This document shows positions 1 through 8,481 of a DNA stretch of 64,000 bases, one piece after another. Source of the stretch: Hoeflea phototrophica DFL-43 (GTDB lineage: Bacteria; Pseudomonadota; Alphaproteobacteria; Rhizobiales; Rhizobiaceae); assembly GCF_000154705.2 (NCBI RefSeq), contig NZ_CM002917.1:948461-1012460 (forward strand), in the 5' to 3' direction. A model generated the notes under the pieces. That model searched no databases. It was not told the DNA's origin and saw only the letters and a list, made by a program, of their open reading frames with translations. The position numbers and the translations under genes are program-made. Each line of letters opens with the position of its first letter. Position 1 is the first letter of the stretch.

Positions 1-958
1 TGGCGGGGTCTGCGGTGGCGTAAATCAGCGGCGCCTGGCCAAGGTCTTGCCGCGACAGCCAGTCAAGCGCTGGCTGCGGACCGCTTTGCGCAAGCACCAG
101 CGGGTGGAGCTGCAACGCCGGTGCGCCCGTGGCGCGGTAGGCCGCGACCTGGGCGTTGGTCATGGCCGAGCAACTGCCTGACAAGATCACTGCCGCCAGC
201 GGCAAGTTTGGCGTCTCCATGCGTGGCGCGTCGAAGGCCAGCGCGCCATCGGCCCGGTACAAGGCAGGCAGCGGCATAGCCACTGCGCTTCCGCCGGTGA
301 GCAGTTTCATGTCGCGGCAAGCCTGCGCAATCACCCCAAGGTCCTCATCTGCCACAGCGTCGACAACCACGTGCGCCACGCCTTTGAGCGACAGTTGATC
401 CAGTTCCGCACGCAACGCCGCTGCGCCCTTGGCAACGCTCAGCCGGTCGGCCAGCCCCACCGGACGGGTCACCTGCGGCTCGAGCAGACGCATCAGGTTG
501 GAATCGCGCATCGGCGTCAGTGGATGATCCTTCATGGGGCTCTCGCAGAGAGGTTCGCGGCCCACAAAGAGATTGCCCATGAAGATCGAGCGGCCGTTCT
601 CTGGAAAAGCCGGGCAGTAGATTGTCTGCTGCACCGCCAGATCGTCCATCAAGGCCTCTGCGACCGGCCCGATATTGCCCTCAGGCGTCGAATCGAACGT
701 CGAGCAGTATTTCCAGAAGAAGCGCTCGGTCCCGGCAGCCTGCAACCAGGCCAGCGCCGCGCGGCATTCTGCCACCGCGTCAGCAACCGGGGCGGTCCGG
801 CACTTAAGCGCAATCACCTCGAAAGGGGCCGTCTCATGGGGCGGCGTGTCCGGTATGCCGATCCGCAGCGAGACCTGCACGCCCGAGCGCGCCAACAGTC
901 CGGCCAGGTCTGTCGCGCCGGTGAAATCATCGGCGATGCAGCCAAGTAGCGTCGTCAT
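1..958 (-). CDS. otnK: Four-carbon acid sugar kinase, OtnK-like (partial, 3' end outside window)
   Basis: Cut by the left window edge, so about 319 codons are visible. The reverse-strand protein starts MTTLLGCIADDFTGATD, the N-terminal signature of the DUF1537/YgbK four-carbon acid sugar kinases. Family members phosphorylate 3-oxo-tetronate or D-threonate/D-erythronate, feeding L-threonate or related acids towards triose phosphate. The ATG overlaps the stop of the upstream dehydrogenase by four bases (ATGA), which indicates translational coupling. The pairing with an LtnD-type dehydrogenase supports the oxo-tetronate branch, but the exact substrate cannot be told from sequence. The C-terminal ATP-binding part is not visible. 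Confidence 0.85.
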   Translation of the reverse strand, partial: MTTLLGCIADDFTGATDLAGLLARSGVQVSLRIGIPDTPPHETAPFEVIALKCRTAPVADAVAECRAALAWLQAAGTERFFWKYCSTFDSTPEGNIGPVAEALMDDLAVQQTIYCPAFPENGRSIFMGNLFVGREPLCESPMKDHPLTPMRDSNLMRLLEPQVTRPVGLADRLSVAKGAAALRAELDQLSLKGVAHVVVDAVADEDLGVIAQACRDMKLLTGGSAVAMPLPALYRADGALAFDAPRMETPNLPLAAVILSGSCSAMTNAQVAAYRATGAPALQLHPLVLAQSGPQPALDWLSRQDLGQAPLIYATADPA

Positions 959-1849
959 TTGTCCTCACCCGGCAAGCTCAGACCGGCATTTCGCGCATAG
1001 ACCTTTGCGATTGCCGCATCGTCATCGCCCCCCAGCCCCATGCCGACCGCCACCATGTATTGCTGCAGGGCCGCAGCCGTGATCGGGGCCGAGAACCCCG
1101 CCGATTTTGCCACGTCGAGCACGATGCCGAGATCCTTGGGCCAGATGTTTATCTGGCTCCGGGGCGTGTAATCGCCCTCCACAATATGGGGCGCCCGGTT
1201 TTCCAGCATCCAGCTGGTGCCGGCACATTTTGATATCACCTCAACGAACTTGGCCGGCTCTACCCCTTGCGTCATGCCAAAGGTCAGCGCCTCGGCCATG
1301 GTGGCGATATGCACGCCTGCCAAAAGCTGATTGACGGCCTTCATGGCCGAGCCCGGTCCGGCCTGATCGCCCAGTTCAAAAACCGTTTGCGCGCAGGCAT
1401 CAAGCACCGGACGCGCGGCGGCAAAGGCCTCACCCTTGCCCGAGGCCATGATGGAGAGCTCGCCATTGGCCGCCTTCGTGGCCCCGCCCGAAATCGGCGC
1501 ATCGAGATAATGCAGCCCCAAACCGGCACATCGCGCTTCCATGGTGCGGGCAAACTCTGGCGCGACCGTGGCGCAGGCGATGACCACAGCGCCTGCGGGC
1601 AGGCCCGGGGCAATGCCCTTCTCGCCAAAGAGCACCGCTTCGGTCTGTGCCGCGTTCAGCACCACCACAACCAGTGCATCGAGATCTGATGGCAGCACGC
1701 CAGTCTGCCCCCCCCGCCTTTTCGAAGCGCTCAACGGCGCTGGCGTTGATGTCGATCCCCCAGGTCCGGTGACCGGCGCGCACACAGGACAAAGCCATCC
1801 CGTATCCCATCGACCCAAGGCCGACCACGGCAGTCTTCAACTCTGACAT
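955..1849 (-). pseudogene. ltnD: L-threonate dehydrogenase-like, frameshifted in a C8 run
   Basis: The N-terminal part reads MSELKTAVVGLGSMGYGMAL, an NAD-binding GxGxxG start of the beta-hydroxyacid dehydrogenases. It stays in frame only to about 1716. The remainder (LPSDLDALVVVVLNAAQ, then GGATKAANGELSIM and a catalytic-Lys region near MKAVNQLLAG) continues in another frame. The switch falls in a run of eight C at 1708-1715; seven C would restore one frame of about 297 residues, the normal family length. LtnD oxidises L-threonate to 2-oxo-tetronate. It is coupled by ATGA to the kinase. It may be a true pseudogene or a homopolymer sequencing error, and everything outside the run looks intact. 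Confidence 0.8.
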
Positions 1850-1891
1850 ACTATCCTGCCTTTCCTACGCTTTTGCGCAACGTGTTGCGCC

Positions 1892-2014
1892 TCAACGGGT
1901 CCAAGTGCCATGCCGGACGTGGTCGGACACAACCTGCTGACTGGCGCCGGTGCCCCAGTTGCCCGGAAGGCCATTGACCATCGGCATCTTCTTGGCTTCG
2001 CGCGGTTCATCCAT
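1892..2014 (-). CDS. Possible 40-residue ORF upstream of ltnD
   Basis: A short reverse-strand ORF begins MDEPREAKKMPMVNG and ends VRHGTWTR. It lies between the LacI operators and ltnD, in the ltnD direction. No family is recognised. It could be a leader ORF or the end of a decayed gene. It is included only because it fills most of the gap in a plausible transcript. Confidence 0.2.
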   Translation of the reverse strand: MDEPREAKKMPMVNGLPGNWGTGASQQVVSDHVRHGTWTR

Positions 2015-2064
2015 GACGGTCTGTGGCTTCAATCATACAAGCTCAACTGACTTTCATTCTTTGA

Positions 2065-2108
2065 TGTTTACGTAAACATATCGTCTTTTTCATCGCGTTT
2101 ACGTAAAC
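2065..2108. promoter_or_regulatory. Twin palindromic operators for the LacI regulator
   Basis: Two copies of the perfect palindrome GTTTACGTAAAC lie at 2066-2077 and 2097-2108; the first extends to 14 bp with T/A. Their centres are 31 bp apart, about three helical turns, so two dimers would sit on the same DNA face. They lie between the divergent ltnD/otnK genes and the LacI-family gene starting at 2172. The central CG palindrome is typical of LacI-family operators. Control of both transcripts is inferred. Confidence 0.85.
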
Positions 2109-2171
2109 AATTGTCAAGACCTTTCTCAGGAGATAGGAGTGGGCGAGTGGTTCGCGCAATGATCGAAGGGA

Positions 2172-3200
2172 ATGAAGTCGGTGTCAGGAAGACCGGATTT
2201 GCGGCCTACAATGGGCGATATTGCGGTCGAAGCCGGGGTCAGCCAAATGACCGTCTCGCGGGTCATCAGAGGCACCGGACAGACCTCTGTGGAAGTCCGC
2301 GAAAGGGTTCATGATGCGGCGCGCAAGCTCGGTTATGTTCAGAACCGGCTGGCGACCGCATTGCGTGATGAAAGCTCCACACTTGTCGCCGTTGTCTTGC
2401 CAACCCTGCGCAACCGTGTGTTTTCTGAAGTGCTTGACGGGATCAATGAGGTCCTCTCAACCGGCGGGTACCGGCCGGTTTTCGGTGTGACCGAATATTC
2501 CCAGGAGCGGGAGGAAGAACTGGTGCTCGACCTGCTGTCATGGCGGCCCAGAGGCATCATCCTCTCAGGCCTGGAGCATTCCGATGCCACGCGCGCTGCG
2601 GTTCTTGCATCCGGTGTCCAGGTGGTCGAAGTCATGGACACCGATGGCGACCCGATATCCGCAGCCTTCGGGCTGTCGCAAACCCAGGCAGGCCGCACGA
2701 CTGCGTCCCATATGATATCGAAGGGTTATCGCCGTTTCGGGTATATTGGCAGCCGAGATGGCAAGGATCTGCGAGCCGAAAAGCGCTTCGCCGCATTCCG
2801 GGACGTCGTTCGGGAATCTGGCGCCCAAATAGTCAATGAAATTCTGGTCGAAGGCCCCTCCTCGATGGTGGCGGGCCGGCGGTCGACAGCGCAGATGGTC
2901 GCCTCGGCAGACCGTCCCGATGCGATCTATTTCTCCAACGACGACCTTGCCGCAGGGGGCATCATGCATTGCCTGAGCGAGGGCATCGAAATTCCGTCAG
3001 AGCTCGCGCTTGCCGGGTTCAACGGACTGTCTTTCCTCGAAGCGCTGCCGATACGCCTGACGACCGTTGAGACGCCTCGTCTGGAAATGGGAAGGCGCGC
3101 AGCCGCACATGTGATGCAAGCATCTGAGCCATCGGAGAGTCTGCCATCGCCGAGTGTGATCGACCTGGGTTTTCGTCTCATCCCCGGCGAAACCTGTTGA
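2172..3200 (+). CDS. LacI-family transcriptional regulator
   Basis: A 342-residue protein with the LacI/GalR layout. The N-terminal helix-turn-helix (MGDIAVEAGVSQMTVSRVI, residues about 14-32) is followed by the hinge region (ARKLGYVQNRLATAL) and a periplasmic-binding-protein-like effector domain, including the YFSNDDLAAGGIMHCL and LALAGFNG motifs. The start has GAAGGG just upstream. It is divergent from ltnD/otnK and sits next to two perfect palindromic operators. It is therefore probably the local repressor, responding to a four-carbon acid or its intermediate; the effector is unknown. Confidence 0.9.
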   Translation: MKSVSGRPDLRPTMGDIAVEAGVSQMTVSRVIRGTGQTSVEVRERVHDAARKLGYVQNRLATALRDESSTLVAVVLPTLRNRVFSEVLDGINEVLSTGGYRPVFGVTEYSQEREEELVLDLLSWRPRGIILSGLEHSDATRAAVLASGVQVVEVMDTDGDPISAAFGLSQTQAGRTTASHMISKGYRRFGYIGSRDGKDLRAEKRFAAFRDVVRESGAQIVNEILVEGPSSMVAGRRSTAQMVASADRPDAIYFSNDDLAAGGIMHCLSEGIEIPSELALAGFNGLSFLEALPIRLTTVETPRLEMGRRAAAHVMQASEPSESLPSPSVIDLGFRLIPGETC

Positions 3201-3384
3201 TCATTTCCGTTTGGTGGGGCATCCGCCGTTGGGCTGTCAGACGAATTCTAACTCGTCTCAAACGACCGGGCGATCGTTTTCCAAAGCGTGTCGCAGCTTT
3301 TCAGATTCGGGATTCCCTGACTGATTGATTGGCCTTGTCACGGTAAGCACCGCTAGCCGCACGAGACCGATGCGTACTCTTCGA

Positions 3385-4031
3385 TCATATGATAGCCGCC
3401 GCTGACTGCCACGTAGCCATTGCATCGCCGCGGAACTTTCGAAGTGTCTTGCGGGAGATGAGATGGCGTTGGACGTTGAAGGTGTTGTAGACGGCGGCAT
3501 GGGTTGAAAGAAATCTCTGTGCAGATCCAGCCGACTTGAAGTGCTGCATTCGTCGCTCCCTCAACCTGACCGGCAGGTGTGAATTTTCCGCTCGGTTGTT
3601 GCTGCGCCAGACAGTGACGTGTTTCGCCTTCATGCCGAGATTTCCGAGGGCGGCGGAATAGGATGGCAGTTTGTCTGTCACAACGGCATCCGGCGAGTAT
3701 CCCTGCTTCTTCAACAGTTTGCGCATCAGCTTTAGCGCAGTTTTCCTGTTTCGACGGGCCTGGACCAGGATATCAAGCACGTCGCCTTCGCTGTCGACGG
3801 CGCGCCACAGGTACATGCGCTGGCCATTGATCAAGACGAAAACCTCGTCGAGATGTCAGCATGTACCAGGCGTTGGCCGTGCACGTCTGAGTTTGGCGGC
3901 GAAAACCAGCCCGAACTTCAAGGACCAACGCCGAACGGTCTCATAGGAAGTGTCAATGCCGCGCTCTGCGAGCAGGTCCTCCACATCGCGGAAGTTCAGC
4001 GGAAATCGGAAGTACAGCCAGACGGCAAGCT
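3385..4031 (-). pseudogene. IS6-family transposase remnant (nonsense codon, 5' end lost)
   Basis: The reverse strand reads KLAVWLYFRFPLNFRDVEDL and YETVRRWSLKFG, then a TGA codon (3856-3858), then directly in the same frame HLDEVFVLINGQRMYLW. The TGA replaces the tryptophan normally found just before HLDE, the first DDE aspartate. The second Asp (VVTDKLPSY) and the Glu (NNRAENSH) follow. The usual N-terminal residues are absent because the frame runs into the terminal repeat of the IS3 element at 4032, and the missing 5' part was not found beyond that element. The transposase should be inactive. Part of the protein upstream of the stop is also uncertain because the real start is gone. Confidence 0.85.
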
Positions 4032-4097
4032 TGGAGTAGCCCCCTGAAAGTGGTCCATCAATTGGGATAGTTTTGTCCCGCAATTGGAGGATCAGCG

Positions 4098-4417
4098 ATG
4101 GCTGGAAAAAGAGAGAAGGCTGAAGAGATTGTATCGAAGCTTCGTCAGGTTGAAGTTCTGCAGGGACAAGGCGCGACGATCGCCGAGGCTGTGCGTCAGA
4201 TCGGCGTGACGCAGCAGACGTTCTATCGCCCCCTCTCGGCATTTGCTTCGCAATTGCCTGCCGGTCAAAGGGACGGAAGCTCTATGGCGGGATGGGGCGG
4301 TCACAGCTCGCCCGGCTCAAGGAGCTTGAGAAGGAGAACCAACGGCTTCGGCGCGCGGTATCGGACCTGACACTGGACAAGCTCATTCTGACCGAGGCGG
4401 CAAAGGGAAACTTCTAA
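4098..4417 (+). pseudogene. IS3 orfA (helix-turn-helix) broken by a palindromic insertion
   Basis: The frame starts MAGKREKAEEIVSKLRQVEV and IGVTQQTFYR, the usual IS3/IS407-group OrfA DNA-binding domain. After TFYR about 44 foreign bases occur (4230-4273). Then the expected sequence resumes in a different frame: RKLYGGMGRSQLARLKELEK, a leucine-zipper-like segment, ending AAKGNF at 4417. The net gain of about 41 bases shifts the frame, so full OrfA and any OrfAB frameshift fusion cannot be made. Confidence 0.8.
4230..4273. repeat. REP-like palindromic insertion inside orfA
   Basis: A 44-base segment bounded by CCCTCTC and CAAAGGG replaces one codon of orfA. Its core arms GGCATTTGC (4238-4246) and GCAATTGCC (4250-4258) pair at 8 of 9 positions around a TTC loop. 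The sharp junctions with orthodox orfA sequence on both sides show it is an insertion. It resembles the short palindromic interspersed repeats of alphaproteobacteria, but family membership is inferred. Confidence 0.7.
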
Positions 4418-4449
4418 GCCCTTCCCGTCGCCGCAAATGCATCGACCAT

Positions 4450-5265
4450 GTGCGGCAGGAGCTTGGTGTATCAGAGCGCCGCGCCTGCCGCACTTTGGGT
4501 CAGCATCGATCTACACAGCGCAAGGTGCCACTGGGCCGCGCTGATGAAGAACGTCTGACAGACGATATCATCGAACTGGCCGAAAAGTACGGGCGCTACG
4601 GATATCGGATGGTGACCGGCTTGCTGAACAACGCGGGCTGGCACGTGAACCACAAGCGGGTCGAGCGCATCTGGCGACGCGAAGGGCTGAAAGTCCCGCA
4701 GAAACAAAAGAAGAAAGGTCGGCTCTGGCTGAACGATGGCTCTTGCGTGCGGTTGCGCCCAGAACGCCCCGATCACGTTTGGTCCTACGACTTCGTCCAG
4801 GATCGAACCGCTGACGGCCGCGTCTATCGGACGCTGAATATCATCGACGAATATACCAGGGAGGCACTCATGATCCGCGTGGACCGCAAGCTCAACTCAA
4901 CGGACGTGCTGGATGCTCTGACAGACCTGTTCATCCTGTGCGGCCCACCGGAGTACATTCGGTCGGACAATGGGCCGGAATTTATCGCCCAGAAAGTGCG
5001 GGACTGGATTGCAGCTGTCGGAGCCAAGACGGCCTACATCGAGCCAGGCTCACCATGGGAGAACGGATACTGCGAAAGCTTCAACGCCCGTTTCCGCGAC
5101 GAACTGCTGAACGGCGAAATCTTCTACAGCCTAAGGGAGGCGAAAATCCTGATCGAGCAATGGCGAGTTCACTACAACGCCGTCAGGCCGCACAGCTCCT
5201 TGGGGTATCGTCCGCCAGCACCGGAAAGCATCGTCCCGATGGACCAGAGGCCCATGATGCACTAA
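4450..5265 (+). CDS. IS3-family transposase OrfB
   Basis: About 271 residues from a GTG start. An HTH_21-type segment (KYGRYGYRMVTGLLNNAGW) precedes the rve integrase core. DDE residues are visible in HVWSYDFVQDRT (Asp), YIRSDNGPEFI (Asp) and SPWENGYCESFNAR (Glu). It ends VRPHSSLGYRPPAPES, typical of the family. The frame is open throughout, but orfA is broken, so the element is probably not autonomously mobile. Confidence 0.92.
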   Translation: MRQELGVSERRACRTLGQHRSTQRKVPLGRADEERLTDDIIELAEKYGRYGYRMVTGLLNNAGWHVNHKRVERIWRREGLKVPQKQKKKGRLWLNDGSCVRLRPERPDHVWSYDFVQDRTADGRVYRTLNIIDEYTREALMIRVDRKLNSTDVLDALTDLFILCGPPEYIRSDNGPEFIAQKVRDWIAAVGAKTAYIEPGSPWENGYCESFNARFRDELLNGEIFYSLREAKILIEQWRVHYNAVRPHSSLGYRPPAPESIVPMDQRPMMH

Positions 5266-5509
5266 CAATCAAGCCGGACCACCCGATAGGGGCACTCCAC
5301 AAGGACGGCCCAGAGCGGGCTTTCTTTCTGCCGTCAAAATGCTGCACTGTTTTTGCGCATTGCTGACATTCGCTGAGAGTACAGATTTTGCGTGGTTTGG
5401 TTCGCTCGCTCAGCGGAACAGGCGTTGAGAACATGCAGAAATTGGCGGTTCTGGACGCTGTCAAGAAAACAACCACCCTGCCGATCTCAACCACTTTCCC
5501 TATGATGTG

Positions 5510-6895
5510 TCAGTTGATATCGACGGTTTTCCCCGGGTTCATGATATTATCCGGATCCACCGCACGCTTCAGCGTCGCCATTAGCGCATAGGCTGCGCCG
5601 TGTTCTTCGGCCATATATTTCTTCTTGCCCGTACCCACGCCATGCTCACCGGTTACAGTCCCGCCAAAAGACAATGCGACTCGGTTTACATCAGATGCAA
5701 GCTGCTTGGCTTTTGTCAGTTCTTCGGGATCGTTGGGGTCAAACAGGATCAGCAGGTGGAAATTGCCGTCCCCCACATGCCCAACGATTGGGGCGATCAA
5801 ACCAGCCTTGTTGATAATCTCCTTGGTGCGTGAGATGCAGTCCGCCAGCGCCGAGATGGGGACACAGCAATCAGTGACAACGCTCTCGCAGCCTTTGCGA
5901 AGTGACTTCCCCGCGTAATAGGCGTTATGCCGCGCCGCCCACAGGCGACCGCGATCTTCGGCCTTTGTCGCCCACGCGAAGCCCGAAACGCCGAATTCCT
6001 CAGCGACACCTTCGAAAAACTCCACCTGTTCCTTCACGCTGGCGTCTGAACCATGAAATTCCAGGAAAAGATGGGGTTTTTCCGGCAGACTCAGATCCGG
6101 ATTGAAGATGTTCATCCCTTTCATCTGGATCTCATCCAGCAACTCGATCCGGGCCATTGGAATACCCATCTGGATGGCCATGATGACGCTATTCACAGCG
6201 TCGTCGACCGTTTCAAATCCGCAGGTGGCGGCAAGTATCGTGTCCGGTTGGCCGAACAAACGCACTGTCAGCCGTGTAATGATCCCAAGCGTGCCTTCTG
6301 AGCCAACAAAGAGATGCGTTAGATCATATCCGGCCGAGGATTTCCGCGCCCGCGATCCGGTCTCGATCACCGTGCCGTCGGGCAACACAACCTCTAGCGC
6401 CAAGACATTCTCGCGCATGGTGCCATAGCGCACGGTGTTGGTACCGGACGCGCGCGTTGCGGCCATTCCGCCAAGCGTCGCATCCGCGCCAGGGTCGACG
6501 GTGAACATCAGCCCGGTGGCGCGCAGTTCCTCGTTCAGCTGAGTGCGTGAAACCCCAGGCTGCACAACCGCGTCCAGATCGCTTTCATGGATTTCAAGGA
6601 TCTTGTTCATCCGGCTGGTATCAACACTGATCCCTCCATGGGTCGGGATGACGTGACCCTCCAGTGATGTGCCGATACCGAACGGCACAACCGGCACCTT
6701 ATGCTGCGCGCAGATCTTCACGATCGCCGAAACCTCGTCAGTGCTTTCCGGAAACGCGACTGCGTCCGGCAAAGCGGGTTCGGAATAGGCCTCATCCCTG
6801 CCGTGGATTTCCCGGATGGACTCGCCGGTGGACAGGCGATCTCCTAACAGGTCATTCAAGGCGGCAATTGCCAAAGCGGTATTGTGCTGTGTCAT
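5510..6895 (-). CDS. FAD-binding oxidase, GlcD / D-lactate dehydrogenase family
   Basis: 461 residues. An N-terminal PCMH-type FAD domain is marked by VVPFGIGTSLEGHVIP and SAGYDLTHLFVGSEGTLGII, and the C-terminal oxidase domain has GHVGDGNFHLLILF and GTVTGEHGVGTGKKKY. The length suits a D-2-hydroxyacid dehydrogenase (D-lactate, glycolate or a related acid). It is the last gene of the malonate operon, 51 bases after matB. This raises a hydroxylated C3 acid as a possible substrate, but that is a guess. No GlcE or GlcF partners are present, so a stand-alone cytochrome-linked enzyme is more likely than glycolate oxidase. Confidence 0.88.
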   Translation of the reverse strand: MTQHNTALAIAALNDLLGDRLSTGESIREIHGRDEAYSEPALPDAVAFPESTDEVSAIVKICAQHKVPVVPFGIGTSLEGHVIPTHGGISVDTSRMNKILEIHESDLDAVVQPGVSRTQLNEELRATGLMFTVDPGADATLGGMAATRASGTNTVRYGTMRENVLALEVVLPDGTVIETGSRARKSSAGYDLTHLFVGSEGTLGIITRLTVRLFGQPDTILAATCGFETVDDAVNSVIMAIQMGIPMARIELLDEIQMKGMNIFNPDLSLPEKPHLFLEFHGSDASVKEQVEFFEGVAEEFGVSGFAWATKAEDRGRLWAARHNAYYAGKSLRKGCESVVTDCCVPISALADCISRTKEIINKAGLIAPIVGHVGDGNFHLLILFDPNDPEELTKAKQLASDVNRVALSFGGTVTGEHGVGTGKKKYMAEEHGAAYALMATLKRAVDPDNIMNPGKTVDIN

Positions 6896-6946
6896 ACCAA
6901 CTCCCTATTTCTCTTTTTAATGTTCGATCAGCGTTGTAGGCGCGCT

Positions 6947-8470
6947 TTATTGGAATACCCCGTCATAAGCCTCGCGCAGCGCATTTTTCTGAACTTTGCC
7001 CATGGCGTTCCGTGGCAGGGCTTCGACAAACTCGATGCTCTTGGGTTGTTTGAAGCGGGCCAGATTATCTTTGATCATGTTAGAGACGTCTTGCGCTGAA
7101 ATCTCGACACCATCCTGGGCGACAATGACCGCCACGACGGCTTCGCCAAAATCCTTGTGCGGGACACCAATGACCGCGCTTTCAACGACGCCCGGCAGGT
7201 CGTCGATCACCAGCTCGATCTCTTTGGGATAGATGTTGTAGCCGCCCGAGATGATCAGGTCTTTTCCGCGTCCAACGATATGAACATAACCGTCTGCGTC
7301 GATGCGCCCAAGATCACCGGTGATGAAAAACCCATTGTCGCGCAACTCTTCCGCTGTTTTATCAGGCATCTTCCAGTAGCCTGCAAATACGTTGGGCCCG
7401 CGCACTTCCAACACGCCAGTTTCGCCCTGCGGCAAGGGTGCGCCGGTTGCCGGGTCGGTGACGATCAACTCAACCCCTGGCAATGGGAACCCCACCGTTC
7501 CGGCCCGCCTATCGCCGTCATATGGGTTCGAGGTGTTCATGTTGGTTTCGGTCATCCCATAACGCTCCAGAATCGCGTGTCCGGTCACATTGCGCCAGCG
7601 ACTATGGGTTTCGGCCAACAATGGAGCCGAGCCGGATACGAACAGGCGCATGTTGGCCGACGCCTTGCGCAGCCCTTCGGTTTCAAGAAGGCGCACATAG
7701 AAGGTCGGCACGCCCATCAGAACCGTGGCTTCTGGCATGTAATCAAGGATTTCATCGGCGTCGAACTTTGACATGAAAATGCAGGACGACCCGGCAATCA
7801 GCGTGATATTTGTGGCGACGAACAAGCCATGTGTGTGAAAGATCGGCAAAGCGTGGATCAGGACGTCATCCGCGCTGAAGTGCCAGCTTTCCTTGAGAGT
7901 TTGGGCATTCGACGCCAGCGCCTGATGCGTCAGCATGGCCCCTTTAGACCGCCCCGTCGTACCCGAGGTATAGAGGATCGCGGCCAAATCGTCGGGTCCG
8001 CGAGGGACTGGGGTGAACCCGGGGGCTGCTGCATCGCGTCGCTCTGGCAGCGACCCACCTTCATCCGCGCCGATGGTCAGCACTTCGGCCACACCAGCGT
8101 CTTTTGCGACGGCTGACAGCTCATCCTCGCAATTTGGATCGCAGACAAAAATCCGCGGTTCCGCATCAGTCAGGAAATAGGTGATCTCGGCGGCAGTATA
8201 GGCCGTGTTGAGGGGTAAAAATACGGCTCCTGCAAGAACTGTTGCGACGTATAGCTCCAACATTGCCTGCGTCTTTGGAGCCTGCACGGCCACGCGGTCG
8301 CCGGGCTTTACGCCTGATGCCACCAAGGCCTGCGCCATACGTTCGGCGTTGGCAAAAAACGCCTTGTACGAGACCTTTTCGCCAGTTTGATGATTGCGCA
8401 GGAACGGATTGTTTTCTGCGCCCAGGCTGGCTGCACGCAATCTCTCGGCCAAGTGGTTTCCGTGATACAT
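6947..8470 (-). CDS. matB: Malonyl-CoA synthetase
   Basis: 507 residues of the ANL acyl-CoA synthetase family. The ATP-binding loop is YTSGTTGRSKGAMLTHQAL, followed by ERYGMTETNMNTSNPYDGD and the A8-type hinge TGDLGRIDADGYVHIVGR. The catalytic lysine lies near the end in PRNAMGKVQKNAL. The TETNMNTSNPYDGDRRAGTV stretch is characteristic of MatB rather than of acetate or long-chain enzymes. It makes malonyl-CoA from malonate, CoA and ATP. Malonyl-CoA decarboxylase lies 11 bases upstream, so the two should be cotranslated. Confidence 0.93.
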   Translation of the reverse strand: MYHGNHLAERLRAASLGAENNPFLRNHQTGEKVSYKAFFANAERMAQALVASGVKPGDRVAVQAPKTQAMLELYVATVLAGAVFLPLNTAYTAAEITYFLTDAEPRIFVCDPNCEDELSAVAKDAGVAEVLTIGADEGGSLPERRDAAAPGFTPVPRGPDDLAAILYTSGTTGRSKGAMLTHQALASNAQTLKESWHFSADDVLIHALPIFHTHGLFVATNITLIAGSSCIFMSKFDADEILDYMPEATVLMGVPTFYVRLLETEGLRKASANMRLFVSGSAPLLAETHSRWRNVTGHAILERYGMTETNMNTSNPYDGDRRAGTVGFPLPGVELIVTDPATGAPLPQGETGVLEVRGPNVFAGYWKMPDKTAEELRDNGFFITGDLGRIDADGYVHIVGRGKDLIISGGYNIYPKEIELVIDDLPGVVESAVIGVPHKDFGEAVVAVIVAQDGVEISAQDVSNMIKDNLARFKQPKSIEFVEALPRNAMGKVQKNALREAYDGVFQ

Positions 8471-8481
8471 GGGGCGTCCTT

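Larger units (their letters stand above)
4032..5299 (+). mobile_element. IS3-family element inserted in the IS6 remnant
   Basis: The ends form an imperfect inverted repeat: the left end starts TGGAGTAGCCCC and the right end, read inward from 5299, starts TGGAGTGCCCC, with TGGTCC shared about 20 bases in from each end. Two overlapping-type ORFs (orfA, orfB) lie inside, and the length of about 1.27 kb fits the family. No convincing target duplication flanks it, and the IS6 gene does not resume on the right, so a deletion or recombination probably followed insertion. Confidence 0.75.
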
